Source of the DNA: Candidatus Saccharibacteria bacterium UBA2018
GTDB lineage: Bacteria > Patescibacteriota > Saccharimonadia > Saccharimonadales > Saccharimonadaceae
Assembly (NCBI GenBank): GCA_002335175.1
Contig: DDCA01000001.1
Location: 496,001-560,000, forward strand
Reading direction: 5' to 3'
DNA length: 64,000 nt
Part shown: piece by piece, positions 16,389 through 25,151 of the stretch
Layout of the letters: each line of letters opens with the position of its first letter
How positions within the stretch are numbered: position 1 is the stretch's first letter
The notes under the pieces: generated by a model
What the model saw: only the letters and a program-made list of their open reading frames with translations
The model's database searches: none
Told to the model about the DNA's origin: nothing
Program-made: the position numbers and the translations under genes

Positions 16389-17035
16389 TCTGATTCATTC
16401 AACGCCGACTTTATATCATCGTATGAAAATCCCTGCCGGGCTAAATACTGTATGAATTTTTGTTCGTCATCATAACGCCGTTGCTTTTTAGCAATAACTT
16501 TCTGCAGTTCTGACTCGTCAGAACGAGATGATTCCTGTAGTAGCTCCGAGATAATGGTCTGGTCGACACCTTTAGCCCGTAGCTCCATGGTAAGCTTTCG
16601 AAGACTCGTTCCCTTAGTCTGATTCCGGTTTTCTATCCAGAATTTCGCAAACTTTTCGTCGTTTACATAACCTCGTTCAACTAAACGGTTAAATGTCCTT
16701 TCGACACTTGTCTCGCTGACACCCTCGCGTGTTGTAATCTCACCCGATTTTTTATTTCGAACTTTCGTATCGCGAGTTTTACGCCACAAATAATCACGGA
16801 CTTCTTTGGCCGAATGCGGTCTGGACAGCGTATACTCTAGTGCCCGCGCATATAGCTTTCCGAACTCGCTTTCAGATTCAAGTTCGGCTAACTCTTCTTC
16901 TGTATATTCTTTGCCGACTTTAACACCAAGATCCCCAACCTGAAAAATATCGAGCGAGAAACGATATTTGCCGTCAACAGAAACATTTACCCTATCCTTG
17001 TTTTTTGCCTGAACTGAAATAGCCGTAATTTTCAT
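16385..17035 (-). CDS. recX: Regulatory protein RecX
   Basis: Modulates RecA filament growth. 216 aa of all-helical repeats with the RecX pattern 'ALEYTLSRPHSAKEVRDYL' and 'RLVERGYVNDEKFAKFWIENR'. The final 'LARQGFSYDDIKSAL' is the conserved RecX C-terminus. A helical stretch rich in Lys and Asp/Glu follows the N-terminal beta unit. It is the third gene of recA-Nudix-recX on the minus strand, 9 nt after the Nudix gene, and its role therefore fits. Confidence 0.93.
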   Translation of the reverse strand: MKITAISVQAKNKDRVNVSVDGKYRFSLDIFQVGDLGVKVGKEYTEEELAELESESEFGKLYARALEYTLSRPHSAKEVRDYLWRKTRDTKVRNKKSGEITTREGVSETSVERTFNRLVERGYVNDEKFAKFWIENRNQTKGTSLRKLTMELRAKGVDQTIISELLQESSRSDESELQKVIAKKQRRYDDEQKFIQYLARQGFSYDDIKSALNESD

Positions 17036-17044
17036 GACTTCTTG

Positions 17045-17593
17045 CTATTCGAGGTTTTTTAGTAACGCTGCAAAATATGCCCGGCTGTGTGGTACTAGTT
17101 TTTCACCAGGTGATAACCCGCGAACCAAGTTACGAAACTGCGTTAACGTCAGCCATTTAACTGAATCTACTTCGCCATCCTCGAGTACAATTGGTTCTTC
17201 ATTTAGCTCATAGGTATAGAGCCACTGATACTCATTTTCTATGAGGTCATCATGCTTCAACCGATCATGCTGAACAGAAATAAGAACAAGTCTGTCCATT
17301 GCAACTCTCACTCCTATTTCCTCCTCCGTCTCCCGTACAGCGGTTTCAATTGGAGTTTCACCATAGTCAATGTGTCCGGCTGCAGAAATGTCGAGGAAAC
17401 CTGGCCACGTAAGCTTGTCTAGTGCGCGAACCTGCAACAAAATTTCTTTTTCTTGATTTCCTCGGCGCCATATCCAAACATGCGCAGCGCCATGCAGCTC
17501 GCCGGTTCTTGCTTGCTGCTTTGTAATCGCCCTCGTTGGCAAGCCTTGTTCCGAATAGCCCTGCCACAGTTCATCAGGCGATGAATTAGCCAT
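17045..17593 (-). CDS. Nudix hydrolase, IPP-isomerase-like type
   Basis: 182 aa. The Nudix box is intact: GHIDYGETPIETAVRETEEE at about residue 82 (G-x5-E-x7-REUxEE). The surrounding 'HVWIWRRGNQEKEILLQVRA...WPGFLDISAAGH' resembles the YfcD/isopentenyl-diphosphate-isomerase-like Nudix branch, which hydrolyses nucleoside diphosphate derivatives. It lies 1 nt after the recA stop and 9 nt before recX, inside one operon; an oxidised-nucleotide clean-up role with RecA is plausible but unproven. Confidence 0.88.
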   Translation of the reverse strand: MANSSPDELWQGYSEQGLPTRAITKQQARTGELHGAAHVWIWRRGNQEKEILLQVRALDKLTWPGFLDISAAGHIDYGETPIETAVRETEEEIGVRVAMDRLVLISVQHDRLKHDDLIENEYQWLYTYELNEEPIVLEDGEVDSVKWLTLTQFRNLVRGLSPGEKLVPHSRAYFAALLKNLE

Positions 17594-17594
17594 G

Positions 17595-18632
17595 TTAGGC
17601 CTCTGCTTCAGTGACTTTCTTGCGGACTTCTTTTTCGATTTCGGCGAGAACTTTCGGATTTTCTTTTAGATAGACTTTAACAGCCTCTCTACCTTGTCCA
17701 ATTTTGCCGTCTTTGTAATCAAACCACGCGCCCGATTTTCCCACGACGTTATGCAGTACAGCCAGGTCGAGCACGTCACCTGTTCGGGAAATACCCTCGT
17801 TGTACATGATATCGAATTCGGCAAGTCTAAACGGCGGTGCGATCTTATTCTTGACGACTTTGACCTTGGTCCTGTTGCCTATGATATCTTCGCCTACCTT
17901 CAGCTGGCCAATCCGTCGGATATCGAGCCGTACGCTAGCGTAGAACTTCAATGCATTACCACCGGTCGTGGTTTCGGGGTTTCCAAACATAACGCCAATT
18001 TTCATACGAATCTGATTGATGAAAATAACGGTTGTTTTGGATTTGCTAATAATACCCGTGAGTTTGCGTAGAGCCTGGCTCATCAAGCGCGCCTGAAGAC
18101 CCATGTGGCTATCACCCATCTCGCCATCAATTTCTGCTTGCGGCACAAGTGCTGCAACCGAGTCGACGACTACCAAATCGACGGCATTACTACGGACAAG
18201 CGTTTCAGCAATTTCGAGAGCCTGTTCGCCGTTGTCGGGTTGACTGACAAGCAGGTTATCCGTATCAACGCCGAGCTTCTTGGCATAGGCAGGATCAAGC
18301 GCGTGCTCCGCATCGATAAATGCTGCCGTGCCGCCTTGTTTTTGGATTTCAGCGATTGCGTGCAGCGTGAGCGTCGTTTTACCAGAACTTTCCGGGCCAT
18401 ATATTTCAATAATCCGACCTTTCGGATATCCACCGCCCAACGCAATATCTAGGCTCAATGCGCCGCTTGGGAGTAGCTCAACGTCAACCTTTTTGGCTTC
18501 ACCCAGCTTCATAATTGAACCGTCACCAAACTGCTTGGTGATCTGATCCATTGCCAGACCAAGTGCTTTAACTTTACCTTCTGTGTCAGGTTTTTCAGAT
18601 GATACGGTTGGTTTTTCTGCCTTTTTAGCCAT
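17595..18632 (-). CDS. recA: Recombinase RecA
   Basis: Homologous recombination ATPase. 345 aa. Walker A GPESSGKTT (about residue 80), 'EHALDPAYAKKLGVD', Walker B 'VDLVVVDSVAAL', loop L2 region 'INQIRMKIGVMFGNPETTTGG' and 'ALKFYASVRLDIRR' are all near invariant. SD GGAGGGA lies about 10 nt before the ATG. A TATAAT -10 box is at 18670-18665; I saw no LexA-type operator. It heads recA-Nudix-recX. Confidence 0.98.
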   Translation of the reverse strand: MAKKAEKPTVSSEKPDTEGKVKALGLAMDQITKQFGDGSIMKLGEAKKVDVELLPSGALSLDIALGGGYPKGRIIEIYGPESSGKTTLTLHAIAEIQKQGGTAAFIDAEHALDPAYAKKLGVDTDNLLVSQPDNGEQALEIAETLVRSNAVDLVVVDSVAALVPQAEIDGEMGDSHMGLQARLMSQALRKLTGIISKSKTTVIFINQIRMKIGVMFGNPETTTGGNALKFYASVRLDIRRIGQLKVGEDIIGNRTKVKVVKNKIAPPFRLAEFDIMYNEGISRTGDVLDLAVLHNVVGKSGAWFDYKDGKIGQGREAVKVYLKENPKVLAEIEKEVRKKVTEAEA

Positions 18633-18664
18633 GCGGTATGATCCCTCCGTTAAGTACTCATTCT

Positions 18665-18670
18665 ATTATA
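18665..18670 (-). promoter_or_regulatory. -10 box of the recA operon
   Basis: TATAAT on the minus strand, 32 nt upstream of the recA ATG. At 17 bp spacing the -35 is only TGGCAA. No dyad of the CGAAC-N4-GTTCG or CTGT-N8-ACAG kind overlaps it, so SOS control is not supported by sequence. Confidence 0.6.
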
Positions 18671-18783
18671 CGTTCTAGTGGTCAGATTTGCCAGAAAGTG
18701 AAGTTATGTGATGCTTCTCTGTTCGTTATTCGCCAGCACCCTAGCCGCGAACATGCTTATACTGCCGTGGTATAATTGCTGTA

Positions 18784-19173
18784 ATGAACCAACGCGGCTT
18801 TACGGTTATTGAGCTTCTGGCTCTGAGTGTCATCCTGATTCTCGTTGGCGTAACGTTCTGGATCCAAAAGAACAATCTTGAAACGGCGGCCCGCGATGAT
18901 AAACGTAAGATTTCGGTTAACGCCCTCTACTACGGACTCGAGGAAGTTTATTATCCAACTAACAAGTATTACCCAAAATCGTTATCACCGACTACGCTGC
19001 CGTCTGTTGATAGCAAGCTGTTCAAAGACCCGAACGGTGTTCAGATTGGAAAGTCAGAAGCCGATTTGCGCTACGAAGGTAAAAATTGCAGTGGCGAAGC
19101 GTGCAAGAGCTACGAACTGCGCGCAGAGCTTGAAAACGAAGCCGACGTAGTAAAAACCAGCCGGAATAAGTAG
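18784..19173 (+). CDS. Type IV pilin-like protein (prepilin)
   Basis: 129 aa with a class III signal: MNQRG|FTVIELLAL, so prepilin peptidase should cut after Gly5, leaving Phe1 and the usual Glu5. A hydrophobic helix (about 6-26) follows, then a short globular domain with a C-terminal Cys pair (CSGEAC), probably a disulfide loop. It is compact compared with major pilins (about 150 aa) and so may be a minor pilin. It has its own promoter: an extended TG-G-TATAAT box (18771-18776) 7 nt from the ATG. It lies 2.4 kb from pilBCMNO. Confidence 0.88.
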   Translation: MNQRGFTVIELLALSVILILVGVTFWIQKNNLETAARDDKRKISVNALYYGLEEVYYPTNKYYPKSLSPTTLPSVDSKLFKDPNGVQIGKSEADLRYEGKNCSGEACKSYELRAELENEADVVKTSRNK

Positions 19174-19175
19174 AC

Positions 19176-19946
19176 TTAGTTCTCGTAAGGGTCAACTGGC
19201 CGGCCGTTTTTGAACGCTTCAATTGCGTTGTTTAGGACTGCGACCTGAGCCCTTGGGTTAGCCACATAGGAGAACCGGTAGGTCGTCTCCTCTCCTTCCG
19301 TGCTAAGCCGAATCGTACCGTAGTTAAATATCAACTGTAAAATTCCACCCTGTTTAAAGCTCGCGTCTTCGATACTACCCAAGCTCACAGTCTGCTCGTG
19401 CCGCGAGAATAAGCTATGCTGAATCTCCTGTATGACACTTTCGTTCGTTAAGTAGAATTGGTTCTGCAAGTAGACCCAAACTGCAATCGATCCGCCGATT
19501 CCAATTAGCATCATGAACAAGAGCACAGGTATCAGAATATCTCCAAAACTAGGAAGCGGTACGCCGCTTGATTGGTTTTCCGGATAGAACACCAAAAGGA
19601 GCATCATGGCTAACAGTGCCAAGGCGGTAATCGAAACCGGGATTAGCAGGCCAATAAAGTGGCGCTTAATATCAAGAATAACGTACTCGCCTTCGCTCAA
19701 ATTGAGGGTGGGGTATTTTCGGCGTGACTCCTCCCAGCGTTGTCTCGTTGTATCGCTCAGTTCCATCGGCTGGACGTCCATTGCACGTGTCGCGTGAACG
19801 ACTTTGGGCTCGTTTGCAAGTTGGGTGCGTAGCTGCGGATCATAGTTATGGCCCGGCATTGTCTGAGGTGCAGCTGTCACGTGAGACGTAGGGCTCTGCT
19901 GAGTTGTCGGCTGCGGTTGGTCTGGTGCTGCGTTGTCTTCAGGCAT
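19176..19946 (-). CDS. Membrane protein with bacterial PH domain (YdbT/DUF304 type)
   Basis: 256 aa. Residues 1-75 are a low-complexity cytoplasmic region rich in Pro, Gln and Thr; two membrane helices follow (about 105-125 and 140-163), then a PH-like beta domain: 'NQFYLTNESVIQEIQHSLFSRHEQTVSLGSIEDASFKQGGILQLIFNYGTIRL' (split for reading), the bPH2 signature. Function of these domains is unknown; membrane anchoring is likely. A TATACT box with extended TGn (19953-19958) stands 6 nt before the ATG, giving a leaderless transcript separate from ruvB. Confidence 0.85.
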   Translation of the reverse strand: MPEDNAAPDQPQPTTQQSPTSHVTAAPQTMPGHNYDPQLRTQLANEPKVVHATRAMDVQPMELSDTTRQRWEESRRKYPTLNLSEGEYVILDIKRHFIGLLIPVSITALALLAMMLLLVFYPENQSSGVPLPSFGDILIPVLLFMMLIGIGGSIAVWVYLQNQFYLTNESVIQEIQHSLFSRHEQTVSLGSIEDASFKQGGILQLIFNYGTIRLSTEGEETTYRFSYVANPRAQVAVLNNAIEAFKNGRPVDPYEN

Positions 19947-19967
19947 GTTCTTAGTATACCAGTACCG

Positions 19968-20990
19968 TTATTTCTCCGGTTTCTTGGCGTTGCTACTACT
20001 GACATGTTTATGAGCTTTGGCTGTGACTTTACGGCCGCGTGGCGTTCTCTCAATGAAACCGATTTGCATAAGATAGGGTTCGTAAAAGTCTTCAATCGTG
20101 CTGGTTTCATCACCAGTTAACGCAGCAATTGTGTTTAATCCAACCGGACTGTCGCCGTAATTATCGATAATGCTTTTCAGCATCAATCGGTCGGCAGGAT
20201 CGAGCCCCAACTCATCAATTTCCATCATAGAAAGTGCCCGTTCGGTCGTAACTGTGTCGATAATGCCGTCACCATTCACATCGGCATAGTCGCGGACACG
20301 TTTTAACAATCGATTAGCAATCCGGGGTGTCAGTCGAGCACGTGTAGAGAGTAGCCGGGCCGCTTCGGATTTAATATCTGAGCCTAATATACCGGCTGCT
20401 CGCGTAATTATTTGGGCGATCTCGTCAGGGGTGTAGAACTCCAGACGGTACAAATGACCAAATCGATCACGCAGTGGGGCGGCTAGACTACCGGTCCTGG
20501 TAGTTGCCCCAATAACCGTAAATTTGGGAAGGTCGAGCCTAATTGAACGAGCTGCTGGACCCTTGCCAATCACGATGTCCAGTTTGTAATCTTCCATAGC
20601 GCTATAGAGCACTTCTTCAACCGTACGACTAAGACGATGGATTTCATCGATGAAAAGAATATCCCCATCAGCGAGGTTGGTCAGAATACTTGCCAAGTCA
20701 CCTGCCCGTTCGATGGCTGGTCCGGCCGTTACACGTAGCCCTGCGCCCATTTCATGAGCCAGCACACTGGCCATAGTGGTTTTGCCAAGCCCGGGCGGAC
20801 CGTACAGTAAAATGTGGTCAAGTGGTTCTCCTCTTTTCTTGGCAGCATCGATGGCAAGCTTCAGGTTCTTCTTTAGCCGTTCCTGGCCTACGTATTCGCT
20901 AAAACTATGTGGCCGAAGGCTGACTTCAATGATTTGCTCATCGTTATCGTCGGCGCTAATGGCCGTATCGATTATTCGTTCGATTGCCAT
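19968..20990 (-). CDS. ruvB: Holliday junction branch migration ATPase RuvB
   Basis: Hexameric AAA+ motor that works with RuvA and RuvC. 340 aa. 'LRPHSFSEYVGQERLKKNL' (N-terminal RuvB signature), Walker A GPPGLGKTT (about 65), Walker B 'ILFIDEIHRL', sensor 1 'VIGATTRTGSL', arginine finger region 'LRDRFGHLYRLEFY', and a C-terminal winged helix with 'YLMQIGFIERTPRGR'. The tail is Lys-rich. Its ATG lies at the ruvA stop (shared base), indicating coupling. Confidence 0.97.
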   Translation of the reverse strand: MAIERIIDTAISADDNDEQIIEVSLRPHSFSEYVGQERLKKNLKLAIDAAKKRGEPLDHILLYGPPGLGKTTMASVLAHEMGAGLRVTAGPAIERAGDLASILTNLADGDILFIDEIHRLSRTVEEVLYSAMEDYKLDIVIGKGPAARSIRLDLPKFTVIGATTRTGSLAAPLRDRFGHLYRLEFYTPDEIAQIITRAAGILGSDIKSEAARLLSTRARLTPRIANRLLKRVRDYADVNGDGIIDTVTTERALSMMEIDELGLDPADRLMLKSIIDNYGDSPVGLNTIAALTGDETSTIEDFYEPYLMQIGFIERTPRGRKVTAKAHKHVSSSNAKKPEK

Positions 20991-21562
20991 TATCGTTTCA
21001 ACGCCTCGCGTATCCGTTCGTTGGTTGGTTTGGCCGTATCAATACCGTCGAGCGCTTTAGCGGCATCGGCCAAGCTATAACCAAGTGCCATCAAGGCTTC
21101 GAGAGCTTCGTCGTTAGTATCCAGTTCGGTTTGGACGGGTCCGCTAGCACCGTAGTGAGTCGGCAGACCAACTTTGTCGGCCAGATCGACTACTACCCGT
21201 TCGGCAGTCTTTTTACCAACACCGGAAGCTTTGGCAATGAATAGGGCATCGGAATTGGCAAGGGCATTTCGGACCAACTCACTTGTTCCTAGGCTTAAAA
21301 TTGCCAATGCTGCTTTTGGACCGACACCCTGGACCGTAATAAGCAGTTCAAATAGTTTCTTGGCGGTTAGAGACGAAAAGCCAAAAAGCTCTTCCGCCTG
21401 CTCACGAATGTGATGATATGTATATAACTTAACTGTTTCATTGACGGTAATTGCTTCGTAGTCGTTTAATGCAACCTGCGCTTCATACCCTACCCCTGCA
21501 ACGTCAATAATGACCGCACCGTTAAACTTTTCAGCGACGACTCCGTTAATGTGCGCAATCAT
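20990..21562 (-). CDS. ruvA: Holliday junction protein RuvA
   Basis: Tetrameric junction-binding partner of RuvB. 190 aa: N-terminal OB fold ('MIAHINGVVAEKF...GVGYEAQVA'), two helix-hairpin-helix motifs ('LFELLITVQGVGPKAALAIL' and 'ASGVGKKTAERVVVDLADK'), and the C-terminal domain III that binds RuvB ('EALMALGYSLADAAKAL'). Starts 3 nt after the stop of the class A PBP gene, so these genes form one operon with ruvB. Confidence 0.97.
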   Translation of the reverse strand: MIAHINGVVAEKFNGAVIIDVAGVGYEAQVALNDYEAITVNETVKLYTYHHIREQAEELFGFSSLTAKKLFELLITVQGVGPKAALAILSLGTSELVRNALANSDALFIAKASGVGKKTAERVVVDLADKVGLPTHYGASGPVQTELDTNDEALEALMALGYSLADAAKALDGIDTAKPTNERIREALKR

Positions 21563-21565
21563 CAG

Positions 21566-23926
21566 CTATCCATTCCCCGACGACCGACGACCGGCACCAC
21601 CGAATACGCCGCCAAGCCCACCACCACCGCTACCGCCGCCGGTATCCGGGCAGCCTTCTTCGTCAACTTCAACTCCGCCTGGAGTGCCCGGGCACTGGTC
21701 ATCTTCATTTGGGACCCCGTCGGCATCATCGTCAAGCGTTGATGGTTCGACACAGTTCGGATCATTGGCAGCCAGGTTTTCCAGACCTTCAATCTCACAC
21801 ATGTCAACCGCACAGTTAGGATCATCGGCGCTTAGATTTTCCTTTCCCGGGACCGTGCACGGCGTCTCCTCTGTTTGTTTTTCCTCGTCTTTTTTTGAAT
21901 CCTCGTCTTTTTTCTCGGTACTACATTTTTTCGGCACATTACTTGACAGGAAAACGTCGGTCAGGGTGCCGACTGAGGTACAAACAGTAGCTTTGGTAAT
22001 GCCACTAGGCTGTACGAACGACGGCGATCCGCTGCCGATAGCCTTGCCCATCATTTCCCGCCAAATTGGTCCAGCCATACTCGACCCGCCGTTATTCATA
22101 ATCGTGTTGTCGTTATTGCCAACCCAAACGCCAACTGATATTTCAGGGGTATATCCGATTGTCCATGCGTCACGAGCATCGTCGGTTGTCCCGGTTTTCA
22201 CTGCGGCAGTCTTGGTACGGCCGTCGGTACCAATAACGTTCAGGGACGTGCCAAATACTCGGCTGCGTGTCTGGTTGTCAGACAAAATATTTGATATTAG
22301 GTACGCACCTTCCGTACTGATTGCCTGATGACTTTTTCGGTCCTGCGTAAATATCGTTTGATCGTACTTGTTTTCAATCGACTGGATACTAAATTTGTCA
22401 TACTGCTGGCCTTCATTTGCGTAAGCGGCATAGGCATTGGTCATTTCGGTTAGTGGTACTTCGGCCGATCCGAGTGCAAGTGAAAGTCCATAATTGCTCG
22501 ACGGGCCAAGCGTGGTTATGTTAAGTTTTTTAGCTGCATCAATCGCGTTATCAATGCCCTCTTTTTGCATGACCTTCACCGCCGGAATATTGAGTGACCA
22601 GTCGAGAGCCTGTCGTACCGTTACGTTGCCCCGGAATGTCCGGTCGGCGTTTAGCGGCACGTAGTTACCGAAGTCCGTCCGGGTGTCACTCAGTACCGTC
22701 ACCGGAGTAATTTTTCCATCAGCCAAGGCATCGGCATAATAAATCGGCTTAAAGCTCGAGCCTGGTTGGCGGGCAGTTGTAGCCATATTAACTTTGCCGA
22801 ATTTTTCGTTTGCATAGTCTGCGCTTCCAACGAGTGCCACAATTCCGCCTGTCTTTGGATCGATTGCAACCAGGCTGGCGTTCGATCCTCCATTTGCCTG
22901 GATGAATGCCATGTTCGAAGCAACGCTCTGGTTAGCCTTTTTTTGCAGGTCTAGGTCAAGCGTTGTTTTTACTTGATAACCGGAACGTGTCACACGTTCT
23001 TCGCCGTACTTTTCGTACAGTTCGCTGAGTACCATTTCCGTAAAGTGCGGAGCTTCGTTATCAATCCCAGAGTCTTGGTTGGCATACGTCAGCTTCTCGG
23101 CCAATGCGGCCTCTTTTTGGGCTTCTGTAATATAGCCGTTCCGCACCATACGAGTAAGAACCGTCGTTTGCCGTTCCTTCGCCAGTGCCGGATCACCGCT
23201 TATCGGCGAATACGCACTTGGTGCAGGTAATACCCCTACCAGCATGGCACTTTCGGCAAGCGTCAGTTCACTCGGCTTTTTACCAAAGTAATTTTTGGCT
23301 GCTTCTTCGATTCCAAATGAATTTTCACCGTAAAAGACGGAGTTTAAATACATTGTCAGAATTTCTTCTTTGGAATACCGCTGCTCAATAGCCAGTGCTA
23401 TCGTCAGTTCTTGGTATTTGCGTAGGATTGTTTGCTGCTCGGTTAGCAGCGTATTCTTAGCCAGCTGCTGGGTTAAGGTCGAGCCGCCGCCGGCAATATC
23501 GCGGGCAACGACATTGGTATACATCGCCCGGATGATGCCAAAAATATCAAAGCCGGCGTGCTCATAGAAGTCTTTGTCTTCGGCCGCAATAAGCGCATCT
23601 TCCGTGTAGTCAGAAATATTATTAAGCTGCACCAAATCACGGTGCTGAGCTTTGCCTGTACTAAAGAAAACCTTGTCGTTCTTATCAAGCAGTGCGACTC
23701 CGGTGTTATTCCGGTTTAGTAGCCGCTCGGTGTCACCGATGTCGTTGTAATAGTAAAGATAGGTCGCTATTGGCGTAATGATAAGAAAGGCCAAAATCGG
23801 CCCGCCAATCAGTAGTGCTTTCTTCTTTTTACTGAGTCCTTTGAACCACTTCCACCGTCGTTTCGCGAATTGGCCAGCTCGCCGAATGGGGCCAGCCTTC
23901 TTGGTGTACTTTCCCTGGCGATACAT
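21566..23926 (-). CDS. Class A penicillin-binding protein (GT51 + transpeptidase) with Ca-binding tail
   Basis: Bifunctional peptidoglycan synthase of 786 aa. A basic cytoplasmic segment, one membrane helix (about 40-62), then the GT51 transglycosylase with the catalytic Glu in 'EDKDFYEHAGFD' and 'GGSTLTQQLAKN'. The transpeptidase has SSFK (Ser about 390), SLN (about 445) and KTG (about 575). The last about 120 residues are unusual: an acidic/Lys-rich linker, two copies of 'E-x-L-x-A-x-DPNC' with paired Cys, a thrombospondin type 3-like stretch DDDADGVPNEDDQC, and a Gly/Ser tail. The extra part probably faces the cell surface. Confidence 0.95.
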   Translation of the reverse strand: MYRQGKYTKKAGPIRRAGQFAKRRWKWFKGLSKKKKALLIGGPILAFLIITPIATYLYYYNDIGDTERLLNRNNTGVALLDKNDKVFFSTGKAQHRDLVQLNNISDYTEDALIAAEDKDFYEHAGFDIFGIIRAMYTNVVARDIAGGGSTLTQQLAKNTLLTEQQTILRKYQELTIALAIEQRYSKEEILTMYLNSVFYGENSFGIEEAAKNYFGKKPSELTLAESAMLVGVLPAPSAYSPISGDPALAKERQTTVLTRMVRNGYITEAQKEAALAEKLTYANQDSGIDNEAPHFTEMVLSELYEKYGEERVTRSGYQVKTTLDLDLQKKANQSVASNMAFIQANGGSNASLVAIDPKTGGIVALVGSADYANEKFGKVNMATTARQPGSSFKPIYYADALADGKITPVTVLSDTRTDFGNYVPLNADRTFRGNVTVRQALDWSLNIPAVKVMQKEGIDNAIDAAKKLNITTLGPSSNYGLSLALGSAEVPLTEMTNAYAAYANEGQQYDKFSIQSIENKYDQTIFTQDRKSHQAISTEGAYLISNILSDNQTRSRVFGTSLNVIGTDGRTKTAAVKTGTTDDARDAWTIGYTPEISVGVWVGNNDNTIMNNGGSSMAGPIWREMMGKAIGSGSPSFVQPSGITKATVCTSVGTLTDVFLSSNVPKKCSTEKKDEDSKKDEEKQTEETPCTVPGKENLSADDPNCAVDMCEIEGLENLAANDPNCVEPSTLDDDADGVPNEDDQCPGTPGGVEVDEEGCPDTGGGSGGGGLGGVFGGAGRRSSGNG

Positions 23927-23960
23927 GTACTCAATTATAGCAAATCCGGCCTATTAAAAG

Positions 23961-23995
23961 TAATCTACCGCACGGGGGTAGCGCGCGGTAGATTA
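23961..23995 (-). terminator. Intrinsic terminator after ruvC
   Basis: Perfect 11-bp stem (23961-23971 with 23985-23995) followed on the minus strand by CTTTTAAT. It separates the yebC-S51-ruvC unit from the PBP-ruvA-ruvB unit. Confidence 0.8.
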
Positions 23996-24044
23996 GTTTA
24001 CATAACAGATTGTAGCGGCTTTGGCTGATAATCCGCTTAAAGAT

Positions 24045-24515
24045 TCACTGTTTCATCATGTAGTGCGTAATTGCCGTAGCCAGCGCATCGGCTGCATCGT
24101 CGGGCTTGGGAACTTCTTTTAGGCCCAGTTGCAGGCGCACCATTTCCTGCATCTGCTTTTTGTCGGCTTTGCCGTAGCCGGTCAGGGTTTGCTTGATTTG
24201 CATCGGAGTGTATTCAAAAATCGGCAATTTGGCCTTTCGTCCGGTCAGCATAGCGACGCCGCGGGCGTGTGATACGCTCATGGCTGTTGTAACATTGCGG
24301 GCAAAAAACAACTTTTCGATACTCATGACATCCGGGTTTGTTTCGTTAATAATTTCTGTCAGGCCGTCAAAAATTTCTTCCAGCCGTTCGTCGAGCGGTG
24401 TATGGGCCGGCGTTCTAATTACTCCAGCCGTTATGAGTTTTATTTTGGTTCCGCTTGCTTCAATTACACCAAACCCCAATATGCCGGTACCCGGGTCAAT
24501 GCCAATCAGCCTCAT
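24045..24515 (-). CDS. ruvC: Holliday junction resolvase RuvC
   Basis: Dimeric RNase H-fold endonuclease that cuts Holliday junctions. 156 aa with the four acidic residues in place: 'IGIDPGTGILGFGVIE' (Asp7), 'SIEKLFFARN' (Glu about 66) and 'PDDAADALATAITH' (two Asp near 138-141). 'YTPMQIKQTLTGYGKADKKQ' is the conserved DNA-contact block. ATGA overlap (4 nt) with the stop of the S51 peptidase gene upstream. Confidence 0.97.
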   Translation of the reverse strand: MRLIGIDPGTGILGFGVIEASGTKIKLITAGVIRTPAHTPLDERLEEIFDGLTEIINETNPDVMSIEKLFFARNVTTAMSVSHARGVAMLTGRKAKLPIFEYTPMQIKQTLTGYGKADKKQMQEMVRLQLGLKEVPKPDDAADALATAITHYMMKQ

Positions 24516-25135
24516 GTTAGCTTCTCTTCATACTTACCGTCGACCACGTACACTTCGCCGTCACGCAGTGTTTCGTACTTCATATTGTTGGCTTCGAAAT
24601 AATCTACCATAGCATCGGAACCGCCGCTGTAATGCGGCACCAACTGCGGGTATATCAATCCCAGCCCGTCCCAGATAATTTCTTCTTTGTAGCCTTCCGG
24701 CACGATGTATGGACTATCAATGTCATCAGCCCCATGGAGCGTTTTTGTCATCACGATAGACCCGGCACTCGAACCAGCATATGTCATGTTCGTATTTTTA
24801 AGAGCATTTACTAACAGGTCGTCAAAGCCGCTGTAACGAAATGCCCTGCGCAGCACAAATGTATTACCGCCAAATACAAATACAAAATTCGCGGCTTCAA
24901 CAATTGGCTTTAGTGTTGCTGGTGAACGAAAATAATTACGCAGGTCTAGTTCGTAAAATTCAAAACCTTCGGCTTCAAATTCGGTTTTCTTTTCGGCTAC
25001 ATGTTCCGCCCGCTCGTCTGCCGGCAAATAGTCTTTGGCGTTGTCAACAAACAACACACGCTTGTCGCTGCCTACCATCTGCTTCAAACGGTCAAGATGA
25101 TTGCCAAAGCCTTGACTTGAAAGATAGAGCTTCAT
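24512..25135 (-). CDS. Peptidase S51 family (dipeptidase E / cyanophycinase-like)
   Basis: 207-aa serine peptidase-like protein. The nucleophile elbow is 'YAGSSAGSIVM' (GxSAG, Ser about 121); 'FVFVFGGNTFVLRRAFR' and 'GLGLIYPQLVPHYSGG' are also typical of the S51 family, which hydrolyses Asp-X dipeptides or related bonds. Start set at 25135 ('MKLYLSSQGFG'), the family's usual opening; a TATACT box (25143-25148) sits 7 nt upstream, implying a leaderless mRNA in addition to read-through from yebC. It interrupts the yebC-ruvC pair that is adjacent in many bacteria. Confidence 0.9.
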   Translation of the reverse strand: MKLYLSSQGFGNHLDRLKQMVGSDKRVLFVDNAKDYLPADERAEHVAEKKTEFEAEGFEFYELDLRNYFRSPATLKPIVEAANFVFVFGGNTFVLRRAFRYSGFDDLLVNALKNTNMTYAGSSAGSIVMTKTLHGADDIDSPYIVPEGYKEEIIWDGLGLIYPQLVPHYSGGSDAMVDYFEANNMKYETLRDGEVYVVDGKYEEKLT

Positions 25136-25151
25136 AACTCTAAGTATACGA

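Noticed and set aside
18633..18783. SOS/LexA box upstream of recA
   Set aside because: No CGAAC-N4-GTTCG or CTGT-N8-ACAG dyad near the -10 box; same for the dinB operon.
21510..22328. 272-aa plus-strand ORF
   Set aside because: Antisense to the PBP tail; Pro/Ser-rich low complexity, produced by codon bias of the real gene.
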